From the NCBI GenBank assembly GCA_014218235.1, contig CM024761.1, positions 93,989,648 to 94,053,647 on the forward strand: DNA of 64,000 nt, written 5' to 3'. Numbering within the stretch: position 1 is the first letter of the stretch; each line of letters begins with the position of its first letter. The notes beneath the pieces were generated by a model. That model did no database searches. It saw only the letters and a program-made list of their open reading frames with translations, and was not told the origin of the DNA. This document shows, one piece after another, positions 34,765 through 45,921 of this stretch. The DNA comes from Colocasia esculenta (Eukaryota; Streptophyta; Magnoliopsida; Alismatales; Araceae). Both the position numbers and the translations under genes were made by a program.

Positions 34765-35201
34765 AGATCAGAAAAGGATGTGTTATCAAATTCACCCCCA
34801 TGATCAGTTAAAATGTTTTTGATTTTATATGGATAAGTTGTTAAGATAGTGGTACAGAAATTCCTGAATTCAAGGCAAGTATCACTTTTGTGGGATAGAA
34901 AGATAACCCAAGTACATCTAGTAAAGTCATCAATGATTACAAAACCATATCTCTTGCCACTTAAGCTTAGAACTCTTGTTGGCCCAAAAAGGTCCATGTG
35001 AAGAAGTTCTAGTGGCCTAGATGTAAGTACCTCATTGAAGGTTTTAAAAGATTTCCTAGTTTGTTTTCCTTTAGCACATATCCCACAAACTTGATCTTCA
35101 ACATTAGAAAAAGATTCAGGAAGACCCTTAACCAAGTTCAGTCTTAACAACTTATTCAATGTTCTGAAACTTGCATGGCCAAGTCTTTTTGCCAAGTCCA
35201 T
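34752..35201 (-). pseudogene. copia 2 integrase, C-terminal part deleted
   Basis: Carries the zinc-binding region (LGHASFRTLNKLLRLNLVKG, CGICAKGKQTRKSF), the first catalytic Asp (MDLFGPTRVLSLSGKRYGF) and the second (TDHGGEFDNTSFSDLC), then jumps at about 34760 to RT-linker sequence (YILKTKTVEES). Compared with copia 1 about 120 codons are gone, including the catalytic Glu block. The joint shows short homology (ATGTA) and shifts frame. The copy therefore cannot encode a working integrase. Confidence 0.9.
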
Positions 35202-35653
35202 GCAATTTCATCTTTATTTGCAACAAACCAAAGATTTTCAGAAAAGTTTTTATTAAGGTTGATCATGTAGACATTATTTTCTCTTTTTCCAAAGAATTTA
35301 ATTTTATCAGTTGATGAATCAATTATCTTACAAAAATCAGATTCAAACACAACTTTGTGACCTTTGTCACATAGTTGGCTGATATTGAGCAAATTATAAT
35401 CAAGACCATCAACTAATAAAACATTATCTACTGAGTTTGAAGAAGTTTGACCAACCTTTCCAGATCCAATGATCTTTCCTTTATTTTTACCTGCAAATGT
35501 AACTGACCCTCCCTCCTTTTCAAGCAGGAATGAGAATTTGGCTCTGTCTCCCGTCATGTGTCGTGAACACCCACTGTCAAGAAACCATATATTGGTGTTG
35601 GGTGCACGACCTTCTTGCAAAAGGATCAGTGGAGAGAAGATTTTGGTACCCAT
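35156..35653 (-). pseudogene. copia 2 protease and pre-integrase linker
   Basis: WFLDSGCSRHMTGDRAKF holds the aspartic protease DSG. FAGKNKGKIIGSGKVG and LLVDGLDYNLLNISQLCDKGHKVVFE follow. It overlaps the integrase frame by about 45 bases because of a frameshift near 35160-35200. Confidence 0.86.
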
Positions 35654-36630
35654 ACAGAGTTGGGACCATTAGAATGTTTGAATATTGTCAGTAAATCTTT
35701 TCTCACCCAAATTTGACCTGTTTTTGATTTTTGTTTTGATACATTGGTGTTTTCATCCTTTTTCTGTTTGTTCTTTCTTTTAGGAATGAAAGCACCAAGA
35801 TTTTGTTTTTGGCAGGAGGAGAGTTTTTCATTTGAAAATTGGAGTTCAGATGAGGAGGTGGAATCCAGGGATTTTGTTGGTACATCAAGAAATTTGGATA
35901 AAGGAATTGAGGATGATACCAACATGGGTTTTCATACCATTGGCTCCAAGGATTGGTCCAATCATCTTCAAATGTTGTCTTGGAGGTCCAAGGTTTTTCA
36001 TGAATTATTACTTTTGACTTTTTCTTATTTTTCAAATTTTATTTGAATTTTTGGTTGAGTTGTTTGCAGCTTTTGATGTTGAGCAGGTCGACCTCTCCTG
36101 TACTGGTGTTGACATAGCGGCCACAGAAGCCTTGTTCTTGTGGACTGGTGTCGACCTGTCAGGGGACTGTGTCGACCTGATTGTCTTATTTTGTTTTTGA
36201 GTTTTTGCTTTGTTTTGTGTTTTGTTTAAGGTTTTGTTTGCTGTTTGTTGAATTTCTTTGTTCTCAAGATTAGGACCCTTGACAAATTTAATTAGTGGTG
36301 CTTTGCCCTTTTTCTCACCAGATTTGTCTTTCATAGGTTTCTTTTTGTTGAATCCTAATCCATGAGAGGTGGTTGTCATGGTGGTTCCTAGCAGTGCCTC
36401 TAAGTTATCTTTACCTTTTGTGAAGGTTTGGATAACTTCATCCATTTCTTTTAGCTGGTTTTTAAGAGTTTCAATTTCTTCAATCTTCTGATATTTTTCT
36501 TATTTTTCAATTTCCAGCTTTTCAGTTAAGTTTTTGAATTCTTGGGAGGCCCTTTGAGAGGCAAGTTTTAGTTCATCAATAAGGTTCATGAGATTTTCTT
36601 TTTCTTCATGCAATTCTGTTATCTCATTTT
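35654..36630 (-). pseudogene. copia 2 gag-protease linker
   Basis: Frames 36032-36445 (coiled coil then Lys/Thr/Gln-rich), 35703-36035 (Trp/Pro-rich, NPWSQWYENPCWYHP) and 35626-35925 (basic). The frame from 36631 to 36445 continues the gag coiled coil through a single in-frame stop. Low-complexity linker regions like this are usual between Sirevirus gag and protease. The GTCGAC group at 36084-36180 lies inside it. Confidence 0.7.
36084..36180. repeat. GTCGAC palindromes between gag and protease, copia 2
   Basis: CAGGTCGACCT at 36084, GTGTTGACAT, GTGTCGACCTG at 36148 and GTGTCGACCTG ending at 36180. Confidence 0.85.
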
Positions 36631-37884
36631 CTAGTTCACAAGTTCTGTTGTTTGAAGATTGGTTATTATAAGATTTTCAATTTTCTTTTTGATGTGTTTG
36701 TTTTCTTTTCTCAATTCAGAATATTTTTCAACTAATTCTGCATACACATCCTGCCAATCTTCAACAGTAAAGTCTTCAAATGAAGTATTTACCTTTTCTT
36801 TAGAATTGTTGGCCATGAAGCAAACCTCCTCACTTTCAGAGCTTGAGGATTTCTTCTCTTCTTCTTCCTCACTTGAGTCTTCATCAGACCAAGTGGCTAC
36901 CATGGCCTTTGGCTTCTTAAATTTCTGGAACTTCTTGTGCTTTTCCTTCTTGTTCTCAGGACACTCTCCCTTCATGTGTCCTGGTTTGTTGCACCTGTAA
37001 CAGACAATATTTTCGTCAGATTTGTGATTCTTGTTGAAATTAGAAGAGGAAGTGTTTTTCTTACCTGAGAAAAGCTTCTTTTTCCCAGACATTTTTCCTT
37101 TTCTGTATTTCAAGAATTTTCTGAATTGCCTGGTCATGAGGGCAATTTCATCCTCATTTGACTCAGACTCCTCAGAACTTGTCTTTTCCTGACTTTTATC
37201 TTTATTGCTTGAAGAGGCCTTAAGTGCCATAGGCTTGGTCTTAATTAAGTGTTCTTCATTTCTTTTTAAGTTGATTTCATATGCCATTAAGGATCCAATC
37301 AATTCATCCAAAGAGATTTTAAACAGATCTTTTGAATCTTCAATGACAGTGGCCTTTGTATGCCAAATTGAAGAAAGTGAGCGTAAGATTTTTCTTACCA
37401 AGTCTGCATCTGTATATTCCTTACCCAAGGCCTTTAATCCATTCACAATCACCATGAACCTGGCAAACATTTCAGAAATATTTTCGTTAGACTTCATCAT
37501 AAAAAGTTCATATTCTGAAACTAGAATATTTGCCTTAGTCTCCTTTACTTGTGATGTTCCCTCATAGAGTAATTCGAGTTTATCCCACATCTCTTTGGCA
37601 GATTTGCACATTGAGATTCTCGAATACTCCTTGGGATGGACAGCACATTGAATCATGTTCATGGCACTATAATTCAATGTAGCTTTCCTTATTTGTTCCC
37701 TAGTCCAGGTGTCTTCTTCTCCCTGGTTTTCATAGGGACCCACTTCCACTACTTTCCAGATCTCATAGTTCTGGGCCCTTAAAAATACTTGCATTCTGTT
37801 TTTCCAGTAAGAATAGTCCGTCCCATTAAAGAATGGTGGCCTATTTATGGAATGACCCTCAGCTATGAAACCTTTGGAATCCAT
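36631..37884 (-). CDS. copia 2 gag, near-intact
   Basis: A 417-codon open frame, the longest intact gag here. Start MDSKGFIAEGHSINRPPFFN at 37884 is the family start and lies about 110 bp after the PBS. Domains: DGT/NGTDYSYWKNRMQVFL at residues 20-35, capsid (QCAVHPKEYSRI, SAKEMWDKLELLYEGT, LRSLSSIWHTKATVIEDS) to about 215, Ser/Glu-rich linker, CCHC zinc knuckle CYRCNKPGHMKGEC near residue 295, acidic Ser/Glu stretch, then coiled coil. A one-base frameshift near residue 410 truncates the coiled coil, which goes on in another frame. It could still make a capsid-like protein. Confidence 0.85.
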   Translation of the reverse strand: MDSKGFIAEGHSINRPPFFNGTDYSYWKNRMQVFLRAQNYEIWKVVEVGPYENQGEEDTWTREQIRKATLNYSAMNMIQCAVHPKEYSRISMCKSAKEMWDKLELLYEGTSQVKETKANILVSEYELFMMKSNENISEMFARFMVIVNGLKALGKEYTDADLVRKILRSLSSIWHTKATVIEDSKDLFKISLDELIGSLMAYEINLKRNEEHLIKTKPMALKASSSNKDKSQEKTSSEESESNEDEIALMTRQFRKFLKYRKGKMSGKKKLFSGKKNTSSSNFNKNHKSDENIVCYRCNKPGHMKGECPENKKEKHKKFQKFKKPKAMVATWSDEDSSEEEEEKKSSSSESEEVCFMANNSKEKVNTSFEDFTVEDWQDVYAELVEKYSELRKENKHIKKKIENLIITNLQTTELVN

Positions 37885-37991
37885 GACTCTAAAGCAGAAA
37901 GAAAATGTTTAGCAAACAAACAGGCAAACACTCAAACACACAACACTCAAAAACAAAAATTGCTCAGATCAAATCAGATCAAAGTAAACCC

Positions 37992-38003
37992 GCTCTGATA
38001 CCA
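37992..38003 (-). promoter_or_regulatory. tRNA primer-binding site of copia 2
   Basis: The minus strand reads TGGTATCAGAGC, a perfect match to the Met-tRNA complement, two bases from the 5' LTR. Confidence 0.93.
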
Positions 38004-38005
38004 AT

Positions 38006-39670
38006 TGAAGGATCGAAGTGAAGGTGTGGAAAAGATCTAGAAGGGGGGGATGAATAGATCTAAGCCACTTTTTGCGGAAGCTTATACAATTTAAAAACAC
38101 TTTTGAATCAGAGGCAATTTTATCAGTGAAAAACCACAGATCTGATGAGATTTGAGTGAGTTGGTAAAATAGATGTGAAACAAGTTGATTAAGTGAATAT
38201 TAACCGATCCTATGCAAGCATCTAATAGATGAAATGATCAAACCACAATTAGACAAATGCACAAGGATTTTTAGGTGGTTCGGAAATCACCCAATGATTC
38301 CTACATCCACCCCTCACACCCCGTGAGGATTCACTAAAACAACTGGGTAACACACCCACTGGAGCCTGACAACTCCAACACTTGAGAGCTTACAACTCAC
38401 ACAACTTCTAGAGCAAGACTACTCTAGAACAACTGAGCTAGACTGCTCAACACAACCTTGAGTTAGACAACTCAAACTGAGCACAACGGCTCACAACAAC
38501 CTGAGCACAATGCTCACAAAAGACTTGCTAGACACCAAATCAAGACATAGACCTTCTAGCAACAGATCTAGTCGAAAATGAGAGCACTAATGAGAGCTAT
38601 GCAGAAGCACTTGCATAATCTCAAAAGATATCTCAGAAGAACAGAAGTACAATGAATTGTATTAAATAACTTCGTTCTTCAAGTGTACTACCTTGTAGAA
38701 GCTTGGATTGGGAAGAGGCTTGCAATCTTGAAGTCCAAAACCGATGCTCTGCACTTTGGAATTGTTGGATCTTCCTTGAGTTCTTCTCCAACGAAGGCTT
38801 CTACTGGATCTGCTTCCTTGGGATGCTTCAGAGGTTTCTGCAGGGATCACACTCCAATTCTCACACTTGAATTGGTGAGAATTGGTCTTCTGGAAGCACA
38901 CGGAGAGCAAAGGAGGGAGACGACCTCTTGTAGCCGCCAGGAAACTTTCAGGAGGCTCTAAGAGTTGGTTGGGTCTCATCTGATGTGATGGGGGGCCGAT
39001 TAGGGACCTTTTATACCCAAAAGATTCCAAAGATACCCTTTGGGTACAAGGGCACACGATTCTAGGTTGATACCCCATTGCCCTAGGCTGACACATGGCA
39101 AACATCCATCTTAGAATGGAATCTTTCCGTAGTGTGTCGACCTGCCCTGGTGGTGGTGTCGACACACTGCTCAAATCTTGAAACAAGCTGTTCTGGGAAC
39201 TGATCCAGTGTCGACCTGCTTTGGTATTGTGTCGACCTGCTATCCTGGTTCTGAAAACAGCTGTTCTGGGAGCAGGATCCAGTGTCGACCTGCCCTGAGA
39301 GTGCGTCGACCTAGTAGTGTAAATCCTGGAATCTGCAACTCGTGTCGACCTGCTTCTGGACTAGTGTCGACACAGTCTAGGCAATTCTTCAGCTTTTTGC
39401 CTTTGAGACTGAGGTGTTGTGTCGACACCATTGAGGGGTGTGTCGACACTTCTTTTGCAAAAAGTGTTTGTACCTGAAAATTAAACACATATATCATTAG
39501 TTAAATTATTTATCATGAACATAAATGATAAGTGTGATTTGAAACATGCTTTTTGAACATTGACTTCAGGTATGATGTTTTTGACATGTTTCATTTAAAT
39601 TGCTTTAAAATCACTTCTTGTCATCATCAAAATAGGAGGGAAATGATATGAATATACACTCAACCCAACA
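38006..39670 (-). repeat. 5' LTR of copia 2
   Basis: TG at 38006 beside the PBS, CA at 39670 beside the duplication. The frames at 38662-39186 and 38683-38961 recur in the other LTR only because the LTRs are copies. Confidence 0.95.
39134..39449. repeat. GTGTCGAC(AC/CTG) cluster, copia 2 5' LTR
   Basis: Same array as in the 3' LTR with few changes; about 220-540 bp from the LTR 5' end as transcribed. Confidence 0.92.
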
Positions 39671-39675
39671 CTACC
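39671..39675. repeat. target-site duplication CTACC, right of copia 2
   Basis: Perfect match to 26809-26813. Removing the element restores a continuous gag frame. Confidence 0.95.
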
Positions 39676-40521
39676 TTCCAATTTGGCAAGGATGCTAGGG
39701 CGTGGTGAAAGGCCACAACAGCTCACTTGCCCAATGTGGTAGAACTAGAGTGGGCAGGCTTCTTGGAGATATTCTAGGAGAAATACTTTTCTGAGAGGGT
39801 TAAGGAAAAGAAAGCTGCGGAGTTTGCCGCATTAAAGTAGAAGGGAATGTCTATGGCTGAGTATGAATCTCAGTTCGCTCGACTATCCGTGTATGCTCTG
39901 CACCTCGTCGGAACCGAGAGATTAAAGGTGAATAAGTTCATGGATGGGCTGCAGCCCATGTTCGTTGAAAGGCTGGGACCACTGAACATCAGTACATAAG
40001 CTGAGATGGTTCAGCGAGCGCAACTAGTGGAGGATACTATGGTCAAGGTGGAAGGCATGAAAGGGAAGGAGACTGCAAAATGAGGCTTTGTTAAGAGAGG
40101 TGCAGTCAGTACAGCTAGTACTTTCTACAACAACAACAACAAAATGCCAAATACTGGCAAAGACATTGTCAATAATAAGAAGATCAAGGCGGCAGAGCAA
40201 CCGATCATGCAGAATTGCAAATTTTGCAACAAGCCAGGTCACCACGCGGGTGAGTACTGGAAGAAGGCCAGTGCTTTCCTACATTGCGGAAGCTGCGATC
40301 AGCGCATTCCCAACTGTCCCATTCTAAGAGACAAAGCTGGGAGAAACCAAATCATGCCTAAACGACAAGGGCATTTCAATGCTGTGATCAAGGCAAAACT
40401 CTTGGAAGGAGGTATGGTGAAAGATGTTAGTTTTGTTAATCCTCTAGACTTTTCTTATGATAATAACATTTCTAGTATATTCTTAAGTGGGGGAGATGAC
40501 CAAGGGAGAAATTCAAAATAA
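39676..40521 (+). pseudogene. gag of element 2, part after copia 2, with zinc fingers
   Basis: Resumes with FQFGKDARAW exactly where copia 2 interrupted LLAT, continues through the capsid (GMSMAEYESQFARLSVYALH, RLKVNKFMDGLQPMF) to a nucleic-acid-binding end: CKFCNKPGHHAGEYW, where the last Cys is replaced by Tyr, and a second finger CGSCDQRIPNC. Stops replace Trp (TGA) and probable Gln codons (TAG, TAG, TAA), all readable as C-to-T decay. The frame ends about 40521 with no protease after it. Confidence 0.8.
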
Positions 40522-40625
40522 CTTAGTAGTCTTACCAAAGCTAATCATGTGAATTAAGATGGAGCTATATTGATCGTACAAAAATGAAAGAATTGGAAGG
40601 AATTAGAAGGACAATATTTACAACC

Positions 40626-40667
40626 TATAGGTGGAAATAACTGGCAATATAGGTGGAAATAACTGGC
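40626..40667 (+). repeat. 22-bp tandem repeat in element 2
   Basis: TATAGGTGGAAATAACTGGC occurs twice in a row with a 22-bp period, between gag and the PPT. Confidence 0.85.
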
Positions 40668-40787
40668 ACCTTTGACCATAAGGTGGATACAAGTGGGAGA
40701 TTAAGAGAAATCGGATCTTGAACAGAATCGAGAATCCATGTGCTAAGTCCAACTGACTAGTTGTATGCATTTGGGGACTAAATTCTC

Positions 40788-40802
40788 TTAAGTGGGGGAG
40801 GA
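40788..40802 (+). promoter_or_regulatory. polypurine tract of element 2
   Basis: TTAAGTGGGGGAGGA lies directly before the 3' LTR TGTAGCAC. The preceding TTTGGGGACTAAATTCT is also found in element 3 and, slightly changed, in gypsy A and B. Confidence 0.88.
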
Positions 40803-41321
40803 TGTAGCACATCGAAAATCTTATTAATTGAAAATTAGAATAAATTAAAAATAATAATTTAATATTCCTGAATTAGAAAATGTGTAATTACCAATATATC
40901 GTATACGAAAACACATTAGAAACTTTCATAAAAATCAGAGTTCAACCCTAAATAATACTCCCAAATGACCCACGAATGAATTCGTGCGAAGAAAATTCCG
41001 ATTGGCCAAGTTTAAGGTGTTTTGCGACTTATTATCGTAATTAGGGAATAAGTTAGATAATTACTATCACATGTACTTAAGTAAGTACTAAAATAAAATA
41101 AAAATTACGGATGGACTCCCAACAATGGGTGTTGACAACTCAATGAACGAATTGGACCACAAGAAGTCTTTTGGGCCACAAAATAATTCATGATGAGAAA
41201 ATGACCCGAAATTCGAAATGGACAAATGATATGGTAAATTTTCACCCAATAAACCTCCATTGGACTTCAAACAAACCCCAAATTCATGATTACCACCTAT
41301 GGAAGGTTTCCATAAGCTTCT
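40803..41321 (+). repeat. 3' LTR of element 2, left part
   Basis: Starts TGTAGCACATCG after the PPT. It is related to the element 3 LTR, sharing a GACTTATTATCGTAATTA foldback at 41027-41053. Interrupted at 41322 by element 3. No gene; AT-rich. Confidence 0.8.
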
Positions 41322-42593
41322 TGTAGTACTCTGAAAATTTATTAATTATATATTATAGATAAATAGAAATTTTATCTATTAATAAATTCAATTAGTTAAA
41401 ACGGTACGCATCATTATTGCTTGCGTATAAACCCCCATAAAAATAATAGTTATACTTTAAATAATATTTTATAATGACCCATCATGAAATTTGGGCACAA
41501 AAAAATCGTTTAGACCAAGTTTAAGAATTTACCCGACTTATTATCGTAATTAAGGAATAAGTCAGTGAACCCATTATTTTATGAGCCAAAGTGGATTATA
41601 AATTAAAATAAACATGTGGGTAGACTTTAAATAATATGGGTCGATAGCCCATTATGATATATGGACCAACGGACAATCTTGGCCCATGAATTAATTCACT
41701 AATAAAAGGATAATTAAAAATCCATTAAGTAAAGTAAGTACATGGGTTGTACAATTAAGCTCACACGAGTTATTGGGCCAAGAGTAAGAGCCCAAATGAT
41801 GAAGGTTAGAAATATTGACATGAATAATATTTAATCAAATTAAAGATATGAAGTTACTTGAATAAGTGTGATAAATATATTTAAATAAGAATAAAGGGTG
41901 AATAAATAAAACTAAACCAATACCCATTAAGTTAAATTAGTAATGGGTTTTGCTAATGGACCTAACATGGATTGTTGGGCCCAATTATATAGAGCCCATC
42001 ATGAGATGAGAGTTTATTTAGTGAAATTTGGATTAAATATAGTAATAAATAGAAAAAGGGTTATGATAAATAATAAATGACATATATATATCTCTAAAAA
42101 GAGTCCTAGACTTACCCTAACCTATTACGCACGAGATTAGATCTCTCCCCAAGTCAATTAGTAGATAAATGTTAGAATAGGGGGAGATAAATGTGGAAAT
42201 TCGGATTTAATTAATAAATGAATTAAATAAGGGTAAGATAATTACTAAAAAGGGTTATAAATATCCTAAAAAGGGTCCCAAGCTTAAGCTAACCCCTTGG
42301 CCACAAAATTGACTCTCTTCCCAACCTTAATTAGGGGATAAAGAAGAGAAATTAGGTGATAATTATGGAAATTCGTAATTAAATGAAAATGAAGAGTTTT
42401 AGAAGGAGTAGGACTCTTAAACCAAGCCATACACACCCCATTTCGGCCCTATCACCCTCTAGATCATTGTTGGAGCTCTGGGAGATGAAGGGGAAGGCTG
42501 GAGAACGAGGGAGCTTGGAGAAGGAATCTTAGACAAAGGAGTTTCATCTCATTTTCATCTCCAAACTAGGGATTTTATTGCTCCACGAAAAAG

Positions 42594-44892
42594 GTAGGCA
42601 ATCTCTCAAGCCAAATTTGTGTAAAAATTACCCTAGGAATATTTCATGTTCTTGAGCAAAAGCCCTTTGGTTTCACTTTATTTCGATCTCCCATGAGGGA
42701 GAATTAATTTGTTGAATCTCTGTCTGATCCATGTACCCAACTTTTCATGTTTACTCTTAAACCTTGAGCATACATGACTCCATACCATGAGAAAATTCTC
42801 ATAAACACTACATCATGTTAGCTTTCAAACGCCTATAGCTTGCCTAATTTTCATCATATATCCATCTCTAATTAATTCGTTGAACCTTGACTGCACCTAT
42901 TTAGGTCATTGAAATGTATCTTGATCAAAGCATGCCTAAACCTTGTCTATTTTCAAATTAACCATGCATGTTGGTAGATCCATCTGTCTACTTTCATTTA
43001 AAACTAGTTTTGTGATTTTTGAATCAGCGTACGATTTTATATTGAATTTACAAGTACCCTGTATCAAATAGGATCAGCCCTGAAAAAAAGGAAAAAGGGT
43101 TGGACCCTTCTGATATCGCGACGGCGCGACCCGCCGCGATATCAGCCGAGTCGCACCCCACTGTCATGTTGCGTTAATTCCCACCCCCGAACCAGGCTAG
43201 GCAGGCCGATTCAGCTGTCGTGCCCGGGACCCCCGTCGCGACCTGAAGGCGCCGAGTAGCCCCGTCGCGACAAGACCTGTTAACGCGCCAGTCACCTCAG
43301 TCGCGATCTGAACGCGATAGTGGCTGGCATCGCGACCTTACTATTGTGCCCAGAACAAGTATTTACACTTATGTCCCTACTATTAATGTCAATTTAACCG
43401 TGTATAATCCTAATTAAAGTATTGTCATGACTATTAACGACCTGCAAATTAATCATGAGTATTATTGACATGAAATCAATTAAATTAAAGAGCTACGTGA
43501 ACAATCTTACTTGTTCTCATGATTTCTTTACACTTGCACACACATAACATTAATGTTTGTCATTTGACCCTATTAAATTACTCAATAATGTATCTGGTAA
43601 TTAAGTGAAATTAATTTCCTAATTTCCCTATTATTTAAATGACACATGTCTTCGTTTTATTCGCGTGATTTGTATACCGTTATCGCATCCCTCTGCCTTC
43701 GAGCACTCGAGGCATGACGGACAAGTTTCTACACACTTTCTCTTGACTTGGACCATCTCTCTATCGGGAATACTCTCGACTGGGCCAGGGACTCCATGTC
43801 AAGGCCTCCATAAGTCTTCTTGGCTTTGGCGCATGTCCTTAGCCGACGAGCTGGTTGTACCCTTTAAAACTCGTTACACTCTTAGGGATCAGTACGATCC
43901 AAACGGCCTTAGTGAGTTCTCTCTTATCTTGTGATCACGCCAGGCCATGTAGCCAGTGTTCATAACACGGCTAATGGGCGGATGTGACTTCTACCAGACT
44001 GCCGGCACACGACTTGGTGCTGTGCAACTGTTACTATCGTGGTTTAACGTTGTTTTACGACGATACGCCTATCTCATCTACTATCCTTGTACTCTCATCT
44101 ATTCACGTTCACTCTACTATCTCGTCTATTCATCTAGTACTCTCTTGAGACTCTTGAGCTGTTGTGGCTCCTATTGCTTGTAATATACATGACTGTCTAG
44201 CGCCATAATATGGGTCCGGTGACCCTACTGACTCGAATGCATACTATGCAGGGCATGGAGAGTGTCCGAGGGGCTCCAATCTAGTCCTGGGGGCAGAGAG
44301 CCAACTGGAAATACTTGCAGGGGCTATTGACGATGGTCTGCATTGCACCGGTTCTGACTATACTATTTTGGCTAGACATCTAACTATTATACTATTAGTC
44401 TGAAGAGTTCAGACGTGCTGTATCATTTCGGTGCTATTACTGTGCTAGCACTGACTGTTATAGCATTAGTCTGAGGATTTCAGACGTACTGTACTATCAT
44501 GAAATGGCTACTGTCCTCAAGTGACTATTGTCGTACTCGTCTAGTGCACTGCGGTGCAACCATACACGTTATCTCTTTACATGTTATCTTTTTACATGTT
44601 ATCTCATTACACGCTATCTTGTTATATGGTCTTTTCTCATTCTAGTTTTGCAATATTCTTGTGAAGTGTATTATCGTTCACATGTTATCGCATGCTATCA
44701 TTCTTTTGATATAGTATGCCATTAATCTCTCGTTATCTTGTACTATTACTCTCTTGACTATACTTGATCGTTCTCTCTAGTTAACCTGTGTGATAAGACA
44801 TTAATCACTTAAAGCATGCTTGTTTACACGAGATAATAAGTCCTATTGAGCATTATCGCTCACCCTATCGTTATTTGTTATTGTGTTTTCAG
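42594..44892 (+). other. putative intron inside the element 3 5' LTR
   Basis: AAG/GTAGGC donor-like at 42594, CCTATTGAGC branch-point-like near 44842, and TTGTGTTTTCAG/G acceptor-like ending 44892. About 300 bp downstream of TATAAATA. Corresponding sites occur in gypsy A and B. Inferred, not shown. Confidence 0.4.
43110..43340. repeat. GTCGCGAC palindrome cluster, element 3 5' LTR
   Basis: GC-rich island in an AT-rich LTR: a 36-bp hairpin from CTGATATCGCG at 43110 to CGATATCAG at 43145, GTCGCGAC at 43235 and 43264, plus GTCGCGATC- and ATCGCGACC-type copies. Confidence 0.9.
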
Positions 44893-45233
44893 GTGAGCCA
44901 GATGATGACCTTACACACATCAACGGGAATGGACTGGAGTGATGAGCATCCTGGAGTCATAGCAATGGGCTATTCCCAGTACCCTAGACTTAGTTTAGTT
45001 AGTTGCTTAGTTATCATTTCCAAATGTAATGATGCTATTGAGCCCTGTGTTTTGGCTCTGAATTAGTGGTTGTAATAGTTTAGATGAATTATCAATAAAA
45101 TGATGAGTTTTATTACAATTATTATTCATTAGTTGCTCTGATATTTGTGAATGTATGTGCAATTTACGTTACCATACACGTTGTTCATGCCTCCCTAATT
45201 TATTCTACTACTAAATTAGCGGGGCATGACAGT

Positions 45234-45246
45234 TGGTATCAGTGCC
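45234..45246 (+). promoter_or_regulatory. tRNA primer-binding site of element 3
   Basis: TTGGTATCAGTGC, one base off the Met-tRNA consensus, 2 bp after the LTR. Confidence 0.88.
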
Positions 45247-45271
45247 TAGGATGTCCTTATTAAGATATTTA

Positions 45272-45722
45272 GGACTCTTTGATAACGTGATCACAGGGTT
45301 TATCCCCCTTTTATCACCGATTTTATACTCACATGTAATTTGGTAACCGAAATAGGATAAATAGGGGTGATAAAACTTAAGCATGATAAAGAGGGGATAA
45401 AGGGGTGATAACTTATCCCTCCCATGAACGGGGGATAAAAGTTATCCTTGGGGATAACTAATTAATTATTATTATTATATTCTTGAAAATCGTGTGTGTA
45501 TATTTATACATAGGTAAATGGTGTCAAATTAGGGATAATGGGGTGATAACTATACACACTGTGTCACATCACATCACATCATATCACATCACATTAAAAG
45601 TTATCCCCCACATAACTATCCCTCATTTAAACCATCTCAAACCTAAAAAATCCTTAAACGTGAATAATTTATACCCGATTTACGTATATCAATCCCCTTA
45701 TCAGGTTATCAAAGAGGCCCTT
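45272..45722. mobile_element. MITE-like insertion in the element 3 leader
   Basis: Inverted ends CTCTTTGATAACGTGAT and ATCAGGTTATCAAAGAG (16 of 17 matched) with outer GGAC/GGCC, and TTA at both flanks (45269-45271, 45723-45725), recall Tourist-like PIF/Harbinger MITEs. The leader of element 2 lacks it, and the leader lengths differ by about this size (248 versus 690 bp). The interior is rich in GGGGATAA/TTATCCCC. No ORF of its own; the frame at 45483 is chance. Confidence 0.6.
45564..45596 (+). repeat. CACAT pentamer repeat
   Basis: Six imperfect CACAT/CATAT units inside the MITE-like segment. Confidence 0.75.
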
Positions 45723-45921
45723 TTAAGTTTAGGATGTTCTAGGTGAACTGCCCTAACACGTGTCTAAATCAACCACCATACCTATGTGAGAATTGGGTAG
45801 AACCATGGTTAAGATCTGAATACATTCATCTATATATACGTATCAACTTAGTAATACTTTAGCACCCAAGGTCTAAAAAAGGAATAAATTAAATGTTATT
45901 GCTTCCAGGAGATTAGTGGAG

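Larger units (their letters stand above)
26814..39670 (-). mobile_element. Sirevirus-like Ty1/copia element 2
   Basis: A 12.9 kb element with LTRs of 1681 and 1665 bp, PBS, PPT, perfect CTACC duplication and, on the minus strand, gag, protease, integrase, RT, RNase H, long spacer and an extra 3' ORF. Same architecture as copia 1 but a different family: palindrome GTGTCGACAC instead of CTGTCGACAG. The LTRs differ by only a few percent by eye, so it is younger. Integrase carries a large internal deletion. Confidence 0.94.
41322..45231 (+). repeat. 5' LTR of element 3 (3910 bp)
   Basis: TGTAGTAC at the start, GGGGCATGACA at the end. TATAAATA at 42256-42263 is a good promoter candidate, and AATAAA at 45094-45099 lies 132 bp from the end. 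Other contents: a foldback at 41536-41562, the GTCGCGAC cluster at 43110-43340, and donor/acceptor-like sites at 42594 and 44892. Frames inside have no recognisable domain. Confidence 0.93.

Noticed and set aside
43665..43934. 89-codon frame repeated at 49378-49647 in both LTRs of element 3
   Set aside because: It is repeated only because LTRs are copies of one another. There is no recognisable domain, and it lies inside the putative intron.
44875..45066. 63-codon frame just after the acceptor-like site, repeated at 50576-50767
   Set aside because: Conserved as part of the LTR; no family resemblance, and a chance frame of this length is likely.
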